Assembly (NCBI RefSeq): GCF_042652985.1
Contig: NZ_JBHSHQ010000027.1
Span: 1-64,000 of the forward strand
DNA from: Ruoffia tabacinasalis
GTDB lineage: Bacteria; Bacillota; Bacilli; Lactobacillales; Aerococcaceae
Reading direction: 5' to 3'
Length of the DNA: 64,000 nt
The stretch's first letter is position 1; each line of letters begins with the position of its first letter. The notes under the pieces are model-generated. The model was given only the letters and a program-made list of their open reading frames with translations, did not search any database and was not told the DNA's origin. Made by a program: the position numbers and the translations under genes. This document shows, one piece after another, positions 16,638-25,018 of the stretch.

Positions 16638-17609
16638 ATGAAATCACAAAAATTAGGGATTATCGGAGTCGGCCACGTAGGAGAGCATGTCTTAGCCTAC
16701 GCAAGTTCTTCTGACTTATTCGGGGAAATCGTTGTTGTAGATAGTAGAGAAGAGCTAGCTTTTGGTGAAGCTTTAGACCAAGACCATGCTACTGGATTAC
16801 TTTCTCGTCAAAATGTTAACATCCATTCATCAAATGATTATAATGATCTGAGCGATGCGGATGTTATCATTGTTTCAGCAACGCACGTTTATCCCAATGG
16901 TGAAGTACCAGCGGACCGTCAACAATTATTAACGAACAATGCTTCAATTATTCGTTCAATTATGAAAAACATAAGCGAAGTAACGCAAGAAGCGATCATT
17001 ATCTTTATTACGAACCCAGCTGATACTGTCATTTATATGGCTGCGAATGAATTTTCATATCCAAAAGAACGTATGATGAGTACAGGATGTATGTTAGACT
17101 CAGCAAGATTACGTTATATCATCGGTAAGCATTACGGCGTTGATCCTAAATCAGTGAGTGGATACATGATGGGTGAGCATGGTTACAGTGCAGTACCAAT
17201 CTTAAGTCGCGTAAGTGTAGCTGGTATTCCTTATGACCAATTATCAGAGCATTTCCCTGATATTGAACCATTAACTGCTGACGAAGTTCAAGAAAAAGTT
17301 GTTCAAGCAGCTTATGAAGTATTTGATAACAAATTTAGAGTAACAAACGCAGCAGTGGCGCAGTCATCAATCGAATTAGCACGTTCAATTCTGTTAGATG
17401 AGCATTCAATTTATCCTGTAAGTACACCATTATTTGATGGTGAGTACAACACAGAACGCCCAGTAGCATTTAGTACTCCGACAGTAGTTACACGTCAAGG
17501 TTGGACTAAACGCTTCGAAGTATCATTAAATGAATGGGAAACTGAGAAATTAAATGCTTCAGCTGAAAGCATTCGTGCTTCGATCGATTTAGCAGAATCA
17601 TTACTATAA
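16638..17609 (+). CDS. NAD-dependent L-2-hydroxyacid dehydrogenase (L-hydroxyisocaproate/lactate type)
   Basis: A 323-residue LDH/MDH-superfamily enzyme that interconverts a 2-oxo acid and an L-2-hydroxy acid with NAD(H). The Rossmann motif is GIIGVGHVGEHV, TNPADTVIY is the NPxD motif, MLDSARLRYIIG holds the catalytic Asp/Arg pair and GEHG the catalytic His. The substrate loop (ATHVYPNGEVPADRQQLL) differs from true lactate dehydrogenases and contains no GETR. That and its place between BCAA-binding proteins favour an L-2-hydroxyisocaproate dehydrogenase acting on leucine-derived keto acid. ATG 16638 is preferred over a TTG two codons earlier, with GGGAG 8 bases upstream. Confidence 0.85.
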   Translation: MKSQKLGIIGVGHVGEHVLAYASSSDLFGEIVVVDSREELAFGEALDQDHATGLLSRQNVNIHSSNDYNDLSDADVIIVSATHVYPNGEVPADRQQLLTNNASIIRSIMKNISEVTQEAIIIFITNPADTVIYMAANEFSYPKERMMSTGCMLDSARLRYIIGKHYGVDPKSVSGYMMGEHGYSAVPILSRVSVAGIPYDQLSEHFPDIEPLTADEVQEKVVQAAYEVFDNKFRVTNAAVAQSSIELARSILLDEHSIYPVSTPLFDGEYNTERPVAFSTPTVVTRQGWTKRFEVSLNEWETEKLNASAESIRASIDLAESLL

Positions 17610-17622
17610 TCATTAACTATTC

Positions 17623-17655
17623 AAGCTGAGAGGTATTTACTTCTCAGCTTTTTTG
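17623..17655 (+). terminator. Terminator of the dehydrogenase gene
   Basis: AAGCTGAGA / TCTCAGCTT stem followed by TTTTTT on the plus strand, 14 bases after the stop codon. Confidence 0.9.
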
Positions 17656-17680
17656 TATTGATTTATAAAATTTACACACT

Positions 17681-17711
17681 AAAAAAGCAGAAGGTCTATG
17701 CCCTTCTGCTT
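17681..17711 (-). terminator. Terminator of livJ2
   Basis: AAGCAGAAGG / CCTTCTGCTT stem followed on the minus strand by TTTTTT, just beyond the livJ2 stop. Confidence 0.9.
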
Positions 17712-17725
17712 GTAAATTATACTGA

Positions 17726-18895
17726 TTATTCTGCTGATACGTTCTCAGCCGAAACAATTTCACCTTCTTGTAGTTCTATCATAACCGCTGGTTTTACTGG
17801 GTTATGGTCTTCGTCAATCGCGAATGTCCCCGTTACTCCCGCAAATTCAGTTGTTTCAGCAATCGCATCTGTAATGGCTTGTGGATCTGTTGAACCACTA
17901 CGTTCGATAGCATCAATAATTAACATAGCTGCATCATAACCAAGTGCGTTCCATGTTCCACCTTCTTTACCATACTTTTCTTCAAAAGCTGAAAGAAAAT
18001 TCTGAACCGACTCTTCTTCACTTTCGTTTGAGAAGTGGTCAGTATAGTAGATGTCGTTCGCATTCTCAACTCCTGCAAGGTCTAATAAAACTTCACTTGA
18101 GAATCCGTCAGGTCCAATAATTGGTTGTTCAATTCCCATCTCACGGGCTTGTTTAATAATTAATCCTGCTTCAGTATAATAAGCTGGAATATAAATAACA
18201 TCAAAGTCTTGTGTCATCGCTGTTGTTAGAATCGCTGAAAAGTCTGTATCACCAGCTGTAAATGAATCTTCATTGACAATCGTTCCACCACGACTCTCAA
18301 ATTCAGCATTGAAGTTGTCCGCTAACCCGCGTGAATAATCTGACGATTGATCCACAAACACAAGTGCATTCGTTGCACTTAAATCTTCAGCAGCAAAGGC
18401 TGCTCCTGCACTTCCTTGATATGAGTTATTGAAACACACTCTAAAGAAGTATTCTAAAACATCTCCGGCTGAATCAAAAGTAATATTATCATCCGTTGCT
18501 GATGGAGATACCATTGGAATGTTCGCCTCTGTGAAAATTGGCAGTTGCGCCTCTGTGTTTCCTGTTGTTGCCGGTCCGACCACTCCAACAACGCCTTCAG
18601 CTACTAATCTTTGGGCTACCGATGCAGATTCTGTTACATCACTTTGATTATCATAACTCACAATCTCAATTTCTTGACCATCAAGTACTCCACCATTGGC
18701 ATTCACTTCTTCAACAGCTAACTCTAAACCTTCTAACATTTGAGTCCCATAAGACGCAGCGTCCCCGGATAATTCATAGTTAGCACCAATTTTTACGGTA
18801 TCTTGTGCTGAAGTTAAGACTGGCGATAGAAGTGCCGATGCGATTGTAATCCCAGTAATAATATGTTTCCCGATTTGTTTAATTTTAATGTCCAT
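17726..18895 (-). CDS. livJ: Branched-chain amino acid-binding protein LivJ (paralogue 2)
   Basis: A 389-residue LivJ-fold binding protein. The start MDIKIKQIGKHIITGITIAS is a signal peptide ending TSAQDTVKIGANYELSG, with no lipobox Cys. ATG 18895 is chosen over an in-frame TTG at 18907 because that TTG overlaps the GGAGG ribosome binding site. It is clearly paralogous to livJ1, sharing VVGPATTG and DVIYIPAYYTEAGLIIKQAR. No permease is adjacent, so it presumably feeds LivHM. A short Leu-rich ORF ends 6 bases before its Shine-Dalgarno, suggesting translational coupling or leader control. Confidence 0.92.
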   Translation of the reverse strand: MDIKIKQIGKHIITGITIASALLSPVLTSAQDTVKIGANYELSGDAASYGTQMLEGLELAVEEVNANGGVLDGQEIEIVSYDNQSDVTESASVAQRLVAEGVVGVVGPATTGNTEAQLPIFTEANIPMVSPSATDDNITFDSAGDVLEYFFRVCFNNSYQGSAGAAFAAEDLSATNALVFVDQSSDYSRGLADNFNAEFESRGGTIVNEDSFTAGDTDFSAILTTAMTQDFDVIYIPAYYTEAGLIIKQAREMGIEQPIIGPDGFSSEVLLDLAGVENANDIYYTDHFSNESEEESVQNFLSAFEEKYGKEGGTWNALGYDAAMLIIDAIERSGSTDPQAITDAIAETTEFAGVTGTFAIDEDHNPVKPAVMIELQEGEIVSAENVSAE

Positions 18896-18910
18896 AATTT
18901 CCTCCAAATT

Positions 18911-19009
18911 TTATAAGTTAAATTTTTCCGGCAGGCCGAGTAATAATAGGCCTGCCACCATTAATCGACTGTCGTTATCTAATTGTAAGTTGCTTTCTGT
19001 ATCTCCCAT
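18911..19009 (-). CDS. Leucine-rich leader peptide / uORF of livJ2 (32 aa)
   Basis: ATG 19009 has a perfect GGAGG 6 bases upstream and the frame stops at TAA 18911-18913. The peptide begins MGDTESNLQLDNDSRLMVAG and continues LLLLGLPEKFNL. Nine of 32 residues are Leu, with CTA TTA TTA CTC GGC CTG in a row. The Leu run lies in the loop and 3' arm of a GC-rich hairpin, which a translating ribosome would melt. Unlike livJ1 and livJ3, no U-tract terminator follows, so control could be translational. A chance ORF is possible but the ribosome site is strong. Confidence 0.6.
   Translation of the reverse strand: MGDTESNLQLDNDSRLMVAGLLLLGLPEKFNL
18930..18956 (-). promoter_or_regulatory. GC-rich hairpin inside the livJ2 leader ORF
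   Basis: Perfect 8-bp stem GGCAGGCC / GGCCTGCC with an 11-base loop, the most GC-rich element in the region. It contains the Leu codon run. Downstream (toward livJ2) there is only GGAAAAATTTAAC, not a T tract, so it is not a canonical terminator. It could pause polymerase or protect the livJ2 mRNA end. Confidence 0.6.
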
Positions 19010-19061
19010 TATTATCCTCCTCTTCTTATAAAATCTTTATTCTAAATTATATTCTATACAA

Positions 19062-19095
19062 TAAAATGAGAAAAGACAACACTTTTCTCATTTTA
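19062..19095 (-). terminator. Terminator of ppk2
   Basis: TAAAATGAGAAAAG / CTTTTCTCATTTTA 14-bp stem with a six-base loop, then TTGTAT on the minus strand. The T tract is part of the stem, so efficiency is uncertain. Confidence 0.7.
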
Positions 19096-19123
19096 AATTA
19101 ATATTAAGTTATAATTTTGATGC

Positions 19124-20602
19124 TTATGACTCTGGTAACTCACTTAAATGCTCTTTAATATGATTAATAAAGTGCTTTAATACTTCAATTCTGGCAAATT
19201 TCTTTTGATTAGTCGCAACAATATACCACGGAGCATTAGCCGTATGGGTACGATCTAGCATCTCTTCATAAGCAGCAATATATTCATCCCACTGGCTTCG
19301 ATTGCGCCAATCATCTTCGGTAATTTTATAATTCTTATCTGGTTCTTCTTGGCGATCTTCGAAACGCTCTTTTTGCTCATCTTCATCAATATACATAAAG
19401 AATTTCATCACAATACTTCCGTGATCTGTTAATACTTTTTCCGTATGATTAATCTCATCATAAGCGCGTTCCCATTCTGACTCTGAAGCAAACCCTTCGA
19501 TTCGTTCAACGAGAACACGACCATACCAGCTTCGGTCAAAGATGGCCATGTCTCCATCTTTGGGGAATTTGGTCCAAAAACGCCATAAATAATGATAGCT
19601 GTTTTCTAAATCTGTCGGTGCTTTAATTCCATGAATCGTATAACTTCGAGGATCAATATGGCGCGTCAATCTTTGGATTGCTCCACCCTTACCAGCCGCA
19701 TCTACCCCTTCAAAAGCAGTAATAATAGCAATATCTTTCGTATAACAATCATAAACTAAATCAGCAGCTTCCTTTTGTAAAATTTCTAATTCTTTGTCGT
19801 ACTCTTTATCTGAGATTGTCTTAGATAAATCAAACTCATCTAACTGGGTATCTTCTATATAATATTTACGATCCGATTTATCTGCTCGCTCTCTTGCTAA
19901 AGTCACTCGTTCAATCCCTGATGTGATTTCTTCGAGCGTAATACCTAAAACAGTCTTAGCTGCTAACTTTCTGTCTTCTGCATTAATTATATTCCATGGA
20001 CTTTCAGGCACATCTGTTTTCTTTAAGACTTTACCAAACCATTCTAAATATTCTTCATAGTTTTTGTTTTGTTTATAATCATTATCTGATAGTAAAAATT
20101 GACGGAATTTAGAATCTTCTAAAGCTTCTATATTTTTACTTTGGGTTTTTTCTTTAATATGTAAAAAGAATTTAATAACAATAGTGCCATCATCCAGAAG
20201 CATATGTTCTAAGTTTAATAATTCTTCAGTTCTTTGCTTTAATTTATCACTCGATCGTTCATCTTTGTTCATAACCTGTGAGTAAAAACTTTGATCAAAT
20301 ACGACGACTTCTTCGTGACTTGGTAGTTTTTGCCAAAAACGCCACACGCTTGGATGTAGATAATCAACATCAGACCGACTGTCAAATAGTTCAACTTTGA
20401 CATAACGCGGGTCTAATTCTCTTGTTAAATCATTAATAATGTCGCCCTTCCCTGAGCTCTCCCAACCATCCACTAGGATGAGCACAGGTATCTTTAATCT
20501 TTGGACGATTCTTTGTAACTTATCAATTTCTTCCCCTAGATTCGACCGTTTAAAATTGTCATAGCGATCATCAATATCATCGAAATCATATTTTTTTAAC
20601 AT
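19124..20602 (-). CDS. Polyphosphate kinase 2, two-domain polyphosphate:AMP phosphotransferase type
   Basis: A 492-residue protein with two PPK2 domains, the layout of polyphosphate:AMP phosphotransferases, which make ADP from AMP and polyphosphate. Domain 1 has Walker A DGWESSGKGD but a degenerate lid/Walker B (FDQSFYSQVM). Domain 2 has EGVDAAGKGGAIQRL, RHIDPRSY and FDRSWYGRVLVERIEGF, the intact catalytic set. Activity therefore probably resides in the second domain, with the first structural. ATG 20602 is preferred (GAGGAAAG upstream) over an ATG seven codons earlier that lies in that purine tract. Confidence 0.9.
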   Translation of the reverse strand: MLKKYDFDDIDDRYDNFKRSNLGEEIDKLQRIVQRLKIPVLILVDGWESSGKGDIINDLTRELDPRYVKVELFDSRSDVDYLHPSVWRFWQKLPSHEEVVVFDQSFYSQVMNKDERSSDKLKQRTEELLNLEHMLLDDGTIVIKFFLHIKEKTQSKNIEALEDSKFRQFLLSDNDYKQNKNYEEYLEWFGKVLKKTDVPESPWNIINAEDRKLAAKTVLGITLEEITSGIERVTLARERADKSDRKYYIEDTQLDEFDLSKTISDKEYDKELEILQKEAADLVYDCYTKDIAIITAFEGVDAAGKGGAIQRLTRHIDPRSYTIHGIKAPTDLENSYHYLWRFWTKFPKDGDMAIFDRSWYGRVLVERIEGFASESEWERAYDEINHTEKVLTDHGSIVMKFFMYIDEDEQKERFEDRQEEPDKNYKITEDDWRNRSQWDEYIAAYEEMLDRTHTANAPWYIVATNQKKFARIEVLKHFINHIKEHLSELPES

Positions 20603-20677
20603 ACACTTTCCTCTTCCTTTCATGATACTTAGTCCAAAAAATTAAGTTGATTGTTACAAAAGTGCCAACTTTCCTAC

Positions 20678-21073
20678 TTAAAACTCAATATCAAAATTAA
20701 TTTCATAAACACTTTCCGAAAGAATACCATCATAGTCGTAACGACCGACTAACATACTTAGTTCTTCACTCGCATCAATAATTCTACCGTTGATTTTCAA
20801 GATATTATTTTGTACCCGACCATCTTCCTGAGCTGTGAAGCTTCCCTGCTTACCATCGATGGTGCCTTGAAATTCAGCAAAACCACGAATTAATTCTGGA
20901 GTAACGTCGGCTTCTGATTGATGTGTTAGGTAATTAGCTTCAATCGTTCCCGTAATTTCCTTGCTTCTAATCTCATAACTCACATTCCAAACTGTGATAA
21001 CTTTATCTTTATTATCTGTCAAAATATTTTGTTTAAAGTCTCTTTTTACTTTTCCAGTTGTTGACACTAACAT
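20678..21073 (-). CDS. Uncharacterised protein, possibly DUF3224-like beta-barrel
   Basis: A 131-residue soluble protein, beta-rich, with no signal or membrane span. The pattern of alternating strands with GTIEANYL, FAEFQGTIDGKQGSF and ILKINGRIIDAS resembles DUF3224 proteins (a small allene-oxide-cyclase-like barrel of unknown function), but the match is by eye only. The inner ATG at 21073 fits AGAAAGGA with 8-base spacing better than the ATG three codons upstream, which overlaps that site. It is located between thrC (divergent) and ppk2, 54 bases from the ppk2 upstream region. Confidence 0.55.
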   Translation of the reverse strand: MLVSTTGKVKRDFKQNILTDNKDKVITVWNVSYEIRSKEITGTIEANYLTHQSEADVTPELIRGFAEFQGTIDGKQGSFTAQEDGRVQNNILKINGRIIDASEELSMLVGRYDYDGILSESVYEINFDIEF

Positions 21074-21234
21074 GGCAATCATCCTTTCTTATTTCGTACA
21101 TTTTAGCATTATTCCACATTAAGTTCTAATATACACACTCGTTGAAAAAACTATTTCACTGACTTTGTAATCGGTTGCATTTCCTTACTCAAATTAATAC
21201 CTTTATATTATCCTATTAAATTTTTAATTAAACA

Positions 21235-21263
21235 TTGCTGAAAGTAAAGTTATTCAGTATAAT
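21235..21263 (+). promoter_or_regulatory. Promoter of thrC
   Basis: TTGCTG (21235-21240), 17-base spacer, TATAAT (21258-21263). The 33-base leader holds no attenuator or T-box. Confidence 0.75.
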
Positions 21264-21296
21264 TTGAATGATATAAAATGAGAAAAAGGTGAGAAT

Positions 21297-22778
21297 ATGA
21301 ATTATAAAAGTACCCGTAACTCGAAAAACATCGTAACACCCTCTCAAGCTATACTCCAAGGACTTGCTACCGATGGTGGTTTATACGTTCCAGAATCGTT
21401 CCCACGTTTTGACTTAGATTGGGAATTACTCAGTCAATATACCTATCAAGAAATGGCTCACTTTATTTTAAAACCATTTCTTTCCGACTTTTCTGATGAG
21501 CAGCTAAAACGCTGTATAGAATTGGCCTATGATAATAAATTTGATACAGAAGTGATTGCACCGATAGTAGGCATCGATGAGAAACATTATCACCTGGAAT
21601 TATTCCATGGATCAACGATTGCTTTTAAAGATATGGCCTTATCGATATTACCGCACTTAATGAAAACTTCTGCTGAGATTAATCATAATCACAATGATAT
21701 TCTAATCTTAACGGCGACCTCTGGTGATACTGGTAAAGCAGCAATGGCTGGTTTCTCAGATGTTCCCGGAACTAAAATCATTGTCTTCTATCCTGAAGGT
21801 GGTGTAAGTTCTATTCAGGAGCAACAAATGCTTACGCAAACTGGAGATAATACACATGTTGTTTCCATTGTTGGAAACTTCGATGATGCTCAAACTGAAG
21901 TTAAAAACATATTTAATGATTCAGTTCTCCGTGACGAACTTCAATCTTATGACAGCCAATTTTCTTCAGCGAACTCTATGAATATTGGTCGTTTAGTCCC
22001 TCAAATTGTGTATTATTTTTATGCTTATGCTCAACTTGTGAAACAAGGCAACATTGATGCAGGCAGTGACATTGATTTTAGTGTTCCTACGGGTAATTTC
22101 GGTAACATACTTGCCGGTTACTACGCTAAACGATCAGGCTTACCAATTGGAAAACTATTGTGTGCTTCAAATGATAATAAAGTACTCTATGATTTCTTCC
22201 AAGAAGGTGAATACAATCGCCAACGTGACTTTATATTGACGATTTCTCCTTCGATGGACATTCTAGTCTCTAGTAACCTAGAACGCCTTGTCTATCATGC
22301 TGTAAATGAAGATAGCGAGCGTTTAAGCGATTTAATGGAGCAATTAGATACAAAGGGCCACTATAATTTAACGGACGAGGAACAGGGGCATTTCTCAAGT
22401 TTCCTATCTGATTATGTGACCGAAGCCCAAACTAAAGAAGAAATTAATACTGTCTACAAAGAAACAGGCTATATTATGGATACCCACACGGCAGTAGCGT
22501 CTCGAGCGTGGCGTAATCTCAACCAAGAAGGCCTTTCAACGAATCCTGCTGTTATCATTTCAACAGCCAGCCCCTACAAATTCCCCGAGGCTGTTTTAGT
22601 TGCGCTTGGTGTTGAAGCTGAAACATTAACGGATCAAGAATTATTAGATAAATTAAATGAATTATCAAATATCCCTTATCCACCAGCAATTGAAGGTTTA
22701 CTTGAGGCAGAAAGGTTACACGATACTACTATAGAAGTTTCTGACATGCGCGAATTTGTCCGAAATATTGCTAGATAA
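21297..22778 (+). CDS. thrC: Threonine synthase
   Basis: A PLP enzyme converting O-phosphohomoserine to threonine. The 493-residue protein starts MNYKSTRNSKNIVTPSQAIL, typical of the thrC N-terminus. It has the PLP lysine (Lys111) in HGSTIAFKDMAL and TATSGDTGKAAMAGF. Length is in the range of the long ThrC class. GGTGAG precedes ATG. No other threonine genes are next to it, so it is a single-gene unit bounded by its own promoter and a terminator. Confidence 0.95.
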   Translation: MNYKSTRNSKNIVTPSQAILQGLATDGGLYVPESFPRFDLDWELLSQYTYQEMAHFILKPFLSDFSDEQLKRCIELAYDNKFDTEVIAPIVGIDEKHYHLELFHGSTIAFKDMALSILPHLMKTSAEINHNHNDILILTATSGDTGKAAMAGFSDVPGTKIIVFYPEGGVSSIQEQQMLTQTGDNTHVVSIVGNFDDAQTEVKNIFNDSVLRDELQSYDSQFSSANSMNIGRLVPQIVYYFYAYAQLVKQGNIDAGSDIDFSVPTGNFGNILAGYYAKRSGLPIGKLLCASNDNKVLYDFFQEGEYNRQRDFILTISPSMDILVSSNLERLVYHAVNEDSERLSDLMEQLDTKGHYNLTDEEQGHFSSFLSDYVTEAQTKEEINTVYKETGYIMDTHTAVASRAWRNLNQEGLSTNPAVIISTASPYKFPEAVLVALGVEAETLTDQELLDKLNELSNIPYPPAIEGLLEAERLHDTTIEVSDMREFVRNIAR

Positions 22779-22794
22779 GTAATCGAAGATACAC

Positions 22795-22833
22795 AAAAGG
22801 CAGAAGTACTTAACTGTTCTTCTGCCTTTTCTT
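22795..22833. terminator. Bidirectional terminator between thrC and the next gene
   Basis: AAAGGCAGAAG / CTTCTGCCTTT stem. A T-rich tail on the plus strand serves thrC, and A-rich sequence before it on the other strand gives a T tail for the convergent gene. Confidence 0.85.
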
Positions 22834-22839
22834 ATATAA

Positions 22840-23490
22840 TTATGCTTTTGCTTTTTCTTCCTTAACCCATGAGTCAATTTTGTTAATTTCTTCAACGATA
22901 TATGCATGAAGCGTTGTATTTAACTCTTCAAAACCATCAATTTCTCTAATTGGTGTAAAATCATTGACTAACTCACTCATGAAGCTTTCTAGTAATCCAT
23001 CCGAAAGTTCAATTGATTTATTGATAATTGTATGCAAGTTACCGATTAATTGGTAGCGACTCCCAATTAATTCACCGAAATCATTCGATTTATCACGCTC
23101 TTTAATTAATACAACGCGACCTAAATAATAATCGTAGAATGCGATATAAGTTTTACCATTAAAGTAATAGTTTAATAATACTTCACAATCATCTAGTGAA
23201 AATTCTTTCTTATGTTTTAAACTTAATGTATCATCCACAGTTTTGTTGATAGTTGCAAAGATTTCTTTCGCAACAGTTTCTTCATTGGTTAAATCAGATG
23301 CAATGTCTTCAATATTAAATAATGGTGTATTCCAAACTGATTCACGACGGCTAAAACGGAAGAAGTATTTATAATAATCGTGTAATAAGTAATTACGACG
23401 ACGGATATTATAAACGATATATTTTTGGGCTGGATCTTCGATATAATCAGCGGCTAAACGGATTGCTTGGTTCTCAGTAATATATTGCAT
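22840..23490 (-). CDS. Hypothetical cytosolic protein (216 aa)
   Basis: Not recognised. 216 residues, rich in Tyr, Asp, Glu and Lys, mostly helical in appearance, with no signal peptide, membrane span or catalytic motif. It starts MQYITENQAIRLAADYIEDP, has a Tyr-rich stretch NYYFNGKTYIAFYDYYLGR in the middle and ends in a charged helix (EEINKIDSWVKEEKAKA). AAGGAGAG precedes the start. It is monocistronic. It may be a lineage-specific gene; no mobile-element signs are near it. Confidence 0.6.
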   Translation of the reverse strand: MQYITENQAIRLAADYIEDPAQKYIVYNIRRRNYLLHDYYKYFFRFSRRESVWNTPLFNIEDIASDLTNEETVAKEIFATINKTVDDTLSLKHKKEFSLDDCEVLLNYYFNGKTYIAFYDYYLGRVVLIKERDKSNDFGELIGSRYQLIGNLHTIINKSIELSDGLLESFMSELVNDFTPIREIDGFEELNTTLHAYIVEEINKIDSWVKEEKAKA

Positions 23491-23627
23491 TAATTTCTCT
23501 CCTTAATTATACTAATAATTAGCTACTCATATGATACCATTTAATAAATATTAATTGAATGTTTAAATGGGTAAATTTATTTTTAATACTTTATAAACAT
23601 ACCACAAAAATCGAAATGAGGGTAATA

Positions 23628-24137
23628 ATGTACATAAGACAAACAAAGAAAAGTGAAATTCCTGATGTTATGTCAGTCATTGAATACGGCCGACAATTAC
23701 AAAGAAAGAATGGGAACAATATTCAATGGCCGAATCATTATCCGGCAGCTAGTGATATTGAAACAGATATCTTAAATAGCCATAGCTATGTTTGTGTGAT
23801 TGACGATCAAGACCAAACGGACTTACCAGAGGAAACAATCGTTGCAACGATGTGTATTCAAAGTGGCGAAGATCCAACCTATCAAGATATCACTGGTGAG
23901 TGGTTAAATGACCGACCTTATGTAACTATTCATCGAATTGCTTCCAATCAACAGATTAAAGGTGCTGGAAGCTTTTGTATGCAGTACGTTATAGATCATT
24001 ACGACAATATAAAAATCGATACACATCGAAAGAATACTTCTATGATTGCTTTAATCGATAAATTTGGCTTTCAACATTGCGGTGATATTATCATTGAAGA
24101 CGGAACACCTAGAGAAGTTTTTCAATATTCTAAATAA
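23628..24137 (+). CDS. GNAT-family N-acetyltransferase
   Basis: 169 residues. MYIRQTKKSEIPDVMSVIEY is the usual GNAT first strand/helix, VTIHRIASNQQIKGAGSF is strand 4 with the acetyl-CoA loop (Q-x-x-x-G-A-G in place of the common R-x-x-G-x-G/A), and IDTHRKNTSMIALIDKFGFQ is the C-terminal motif. The acceptor is unknown. ATG 23628 is used because the upstream extension is not family-like and GAGGG lies 6 bases before it. Confidence 0.8.
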   Translation: MYIRQTKKSEIPDVMSVIEYGRQLQRKNGNNIQWPNHYPAASDIETDILNSHSYVCVIDDQDQTDLPEETIVATMCIQSGEDPTYQDITGEWLNDRPYVTIHRIASNQQIKGAGSFCMQYVIDHYDNIKIDTHRKNTSMIALIDKFGFQHCGDIIIEDGTPREVFQYSK

Positions 24138-24143
24138 TTTTGT

Positions 24144-24178
24144 TCCTGGCTAATATTTCAGTCAGGTATTTTTTTTGT
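24144..24178 (+). terminator. Terminator of the GNAT gene
   Basis: CCTGGCT / AGTCAGG stem (one G-T pair) followed by a long T tract on the plus strand. Confidence 0.75.
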
Positions 24179-24182
24179 GAAT

Positions 24183-24211
24183 AAAAAAACCTATGAGCTT
24201 CACTCATAGGT
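24183..24211 (-). terminator. Terminator of the ecf-truA unit
   Basis: ACCTATGAG / CTCATAGGT stem followed by TTTTTTT on the minus strand, just beyond the truA stop. Confidence 0.9.
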
Positions 24212-24222
24212 CAGTTTGAAAG

Positions 24223-24996
24223 TTATTTAAATGGATCCACTTCATAATCAACACGCATTAAGAACAGGCCATTCGGTGGCGCTGTTGGTCCCGCTTCATT
24301 TCGGTCTTTTACTTCTAATAGCCTTTGCATCTCATCCACTGGCTTTAAGCCATCTCCAATTTGAAGGAGAGTTCCAACCAGTATACGAACCATATTGTAT
24401 AAAAAACCTTTTCCATAAAATCGGAAGACTAATTCGTTCTTCGCTTCATCTATCCAAGCTTCAGCTTCTAACACATGGCGCACTTTATTCTCAATGTCAG
24501 TTTTCGTAGAACAAAAACTTGTAAAATCATGTTCACCAACTATAATCTTAAGCGCCTCTTGAATTCGTTCCAAATCAAAAGCATACGGATGATGACTCGT
24601 GTATAATCGCTTGAACGGATCGGGAAAATCATTAATATCTATCCGATACTGATACTCTTTACCGATGGCATGATAGCGAGCATGAAATTCATCCGATACT
24701 TGCGCTACATCGACGATTCGAATAGATTGGTCTAAGATGCTGTTCAACGCTTTACGCATTGAATTAGGCTGTATTTTAGCTGGATAATCGACATGGATGA
24801 CTTGTCCGAGTGCATGAACACCAGAATCGGTTCTTCCCGATGTTGAATTCTTAATTAATTCCCCAGGTTTAGCCTTTGCCATAATATGTAAGGCCTTTTG
24901 CAAAGCTTCTTGTATCGATGGTCCATTTGGTTGCACTTGATAGCCAACATAGTTAGTGCCGTCATATTGAATTTTTAACGCATAACGTGTCGTCAT
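24223..24996 (-). CDS. truA: tRNA pseudouridine(38-40) synthase TruA
   Basis: A 257-residue enzyme that isomerises uridines 38-40 in the tRNA anticodon arm. The catalytic Asp57 is in GRTDSGVHA. Further family motifs are the N-terminal ALKIQYDGTNYVGYQ and RFYGKGFLYNMVRILVGTL near the C-terminus. It follows ecfT by 22 bases. The rplQ-ecfA1-ecfA2-ecfT-truA order is conserved in Firmicutes. Confidence 0.96.
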   Translation of the reverse strand: MTTRYALKIQYDGTNYVGYQVQPNGPSIQEALQKALHIMAKAKPGELIKNSTSGRTDSGVHALGQVIHVDYPAKIQPNSMRKALNSILDQSIRIVDVAQVSDEFHARYHAIGKEYQYRIDINDFPDPFKRLYTSHHPYAFDLERIQEALKIIVGEHDFTSFCSTKTDIENKVRHVLEAEAWIDEAKNELVFRFYGKGFLYNMVRILVGTLLQIGDGLKPVDEMQRLLEVKDRNEAGPTAPPNGLFLMRVDYEVDPFK

Positions 24997-25018
24997 TCAG
25001 TTTACCTCCAATTACAAA

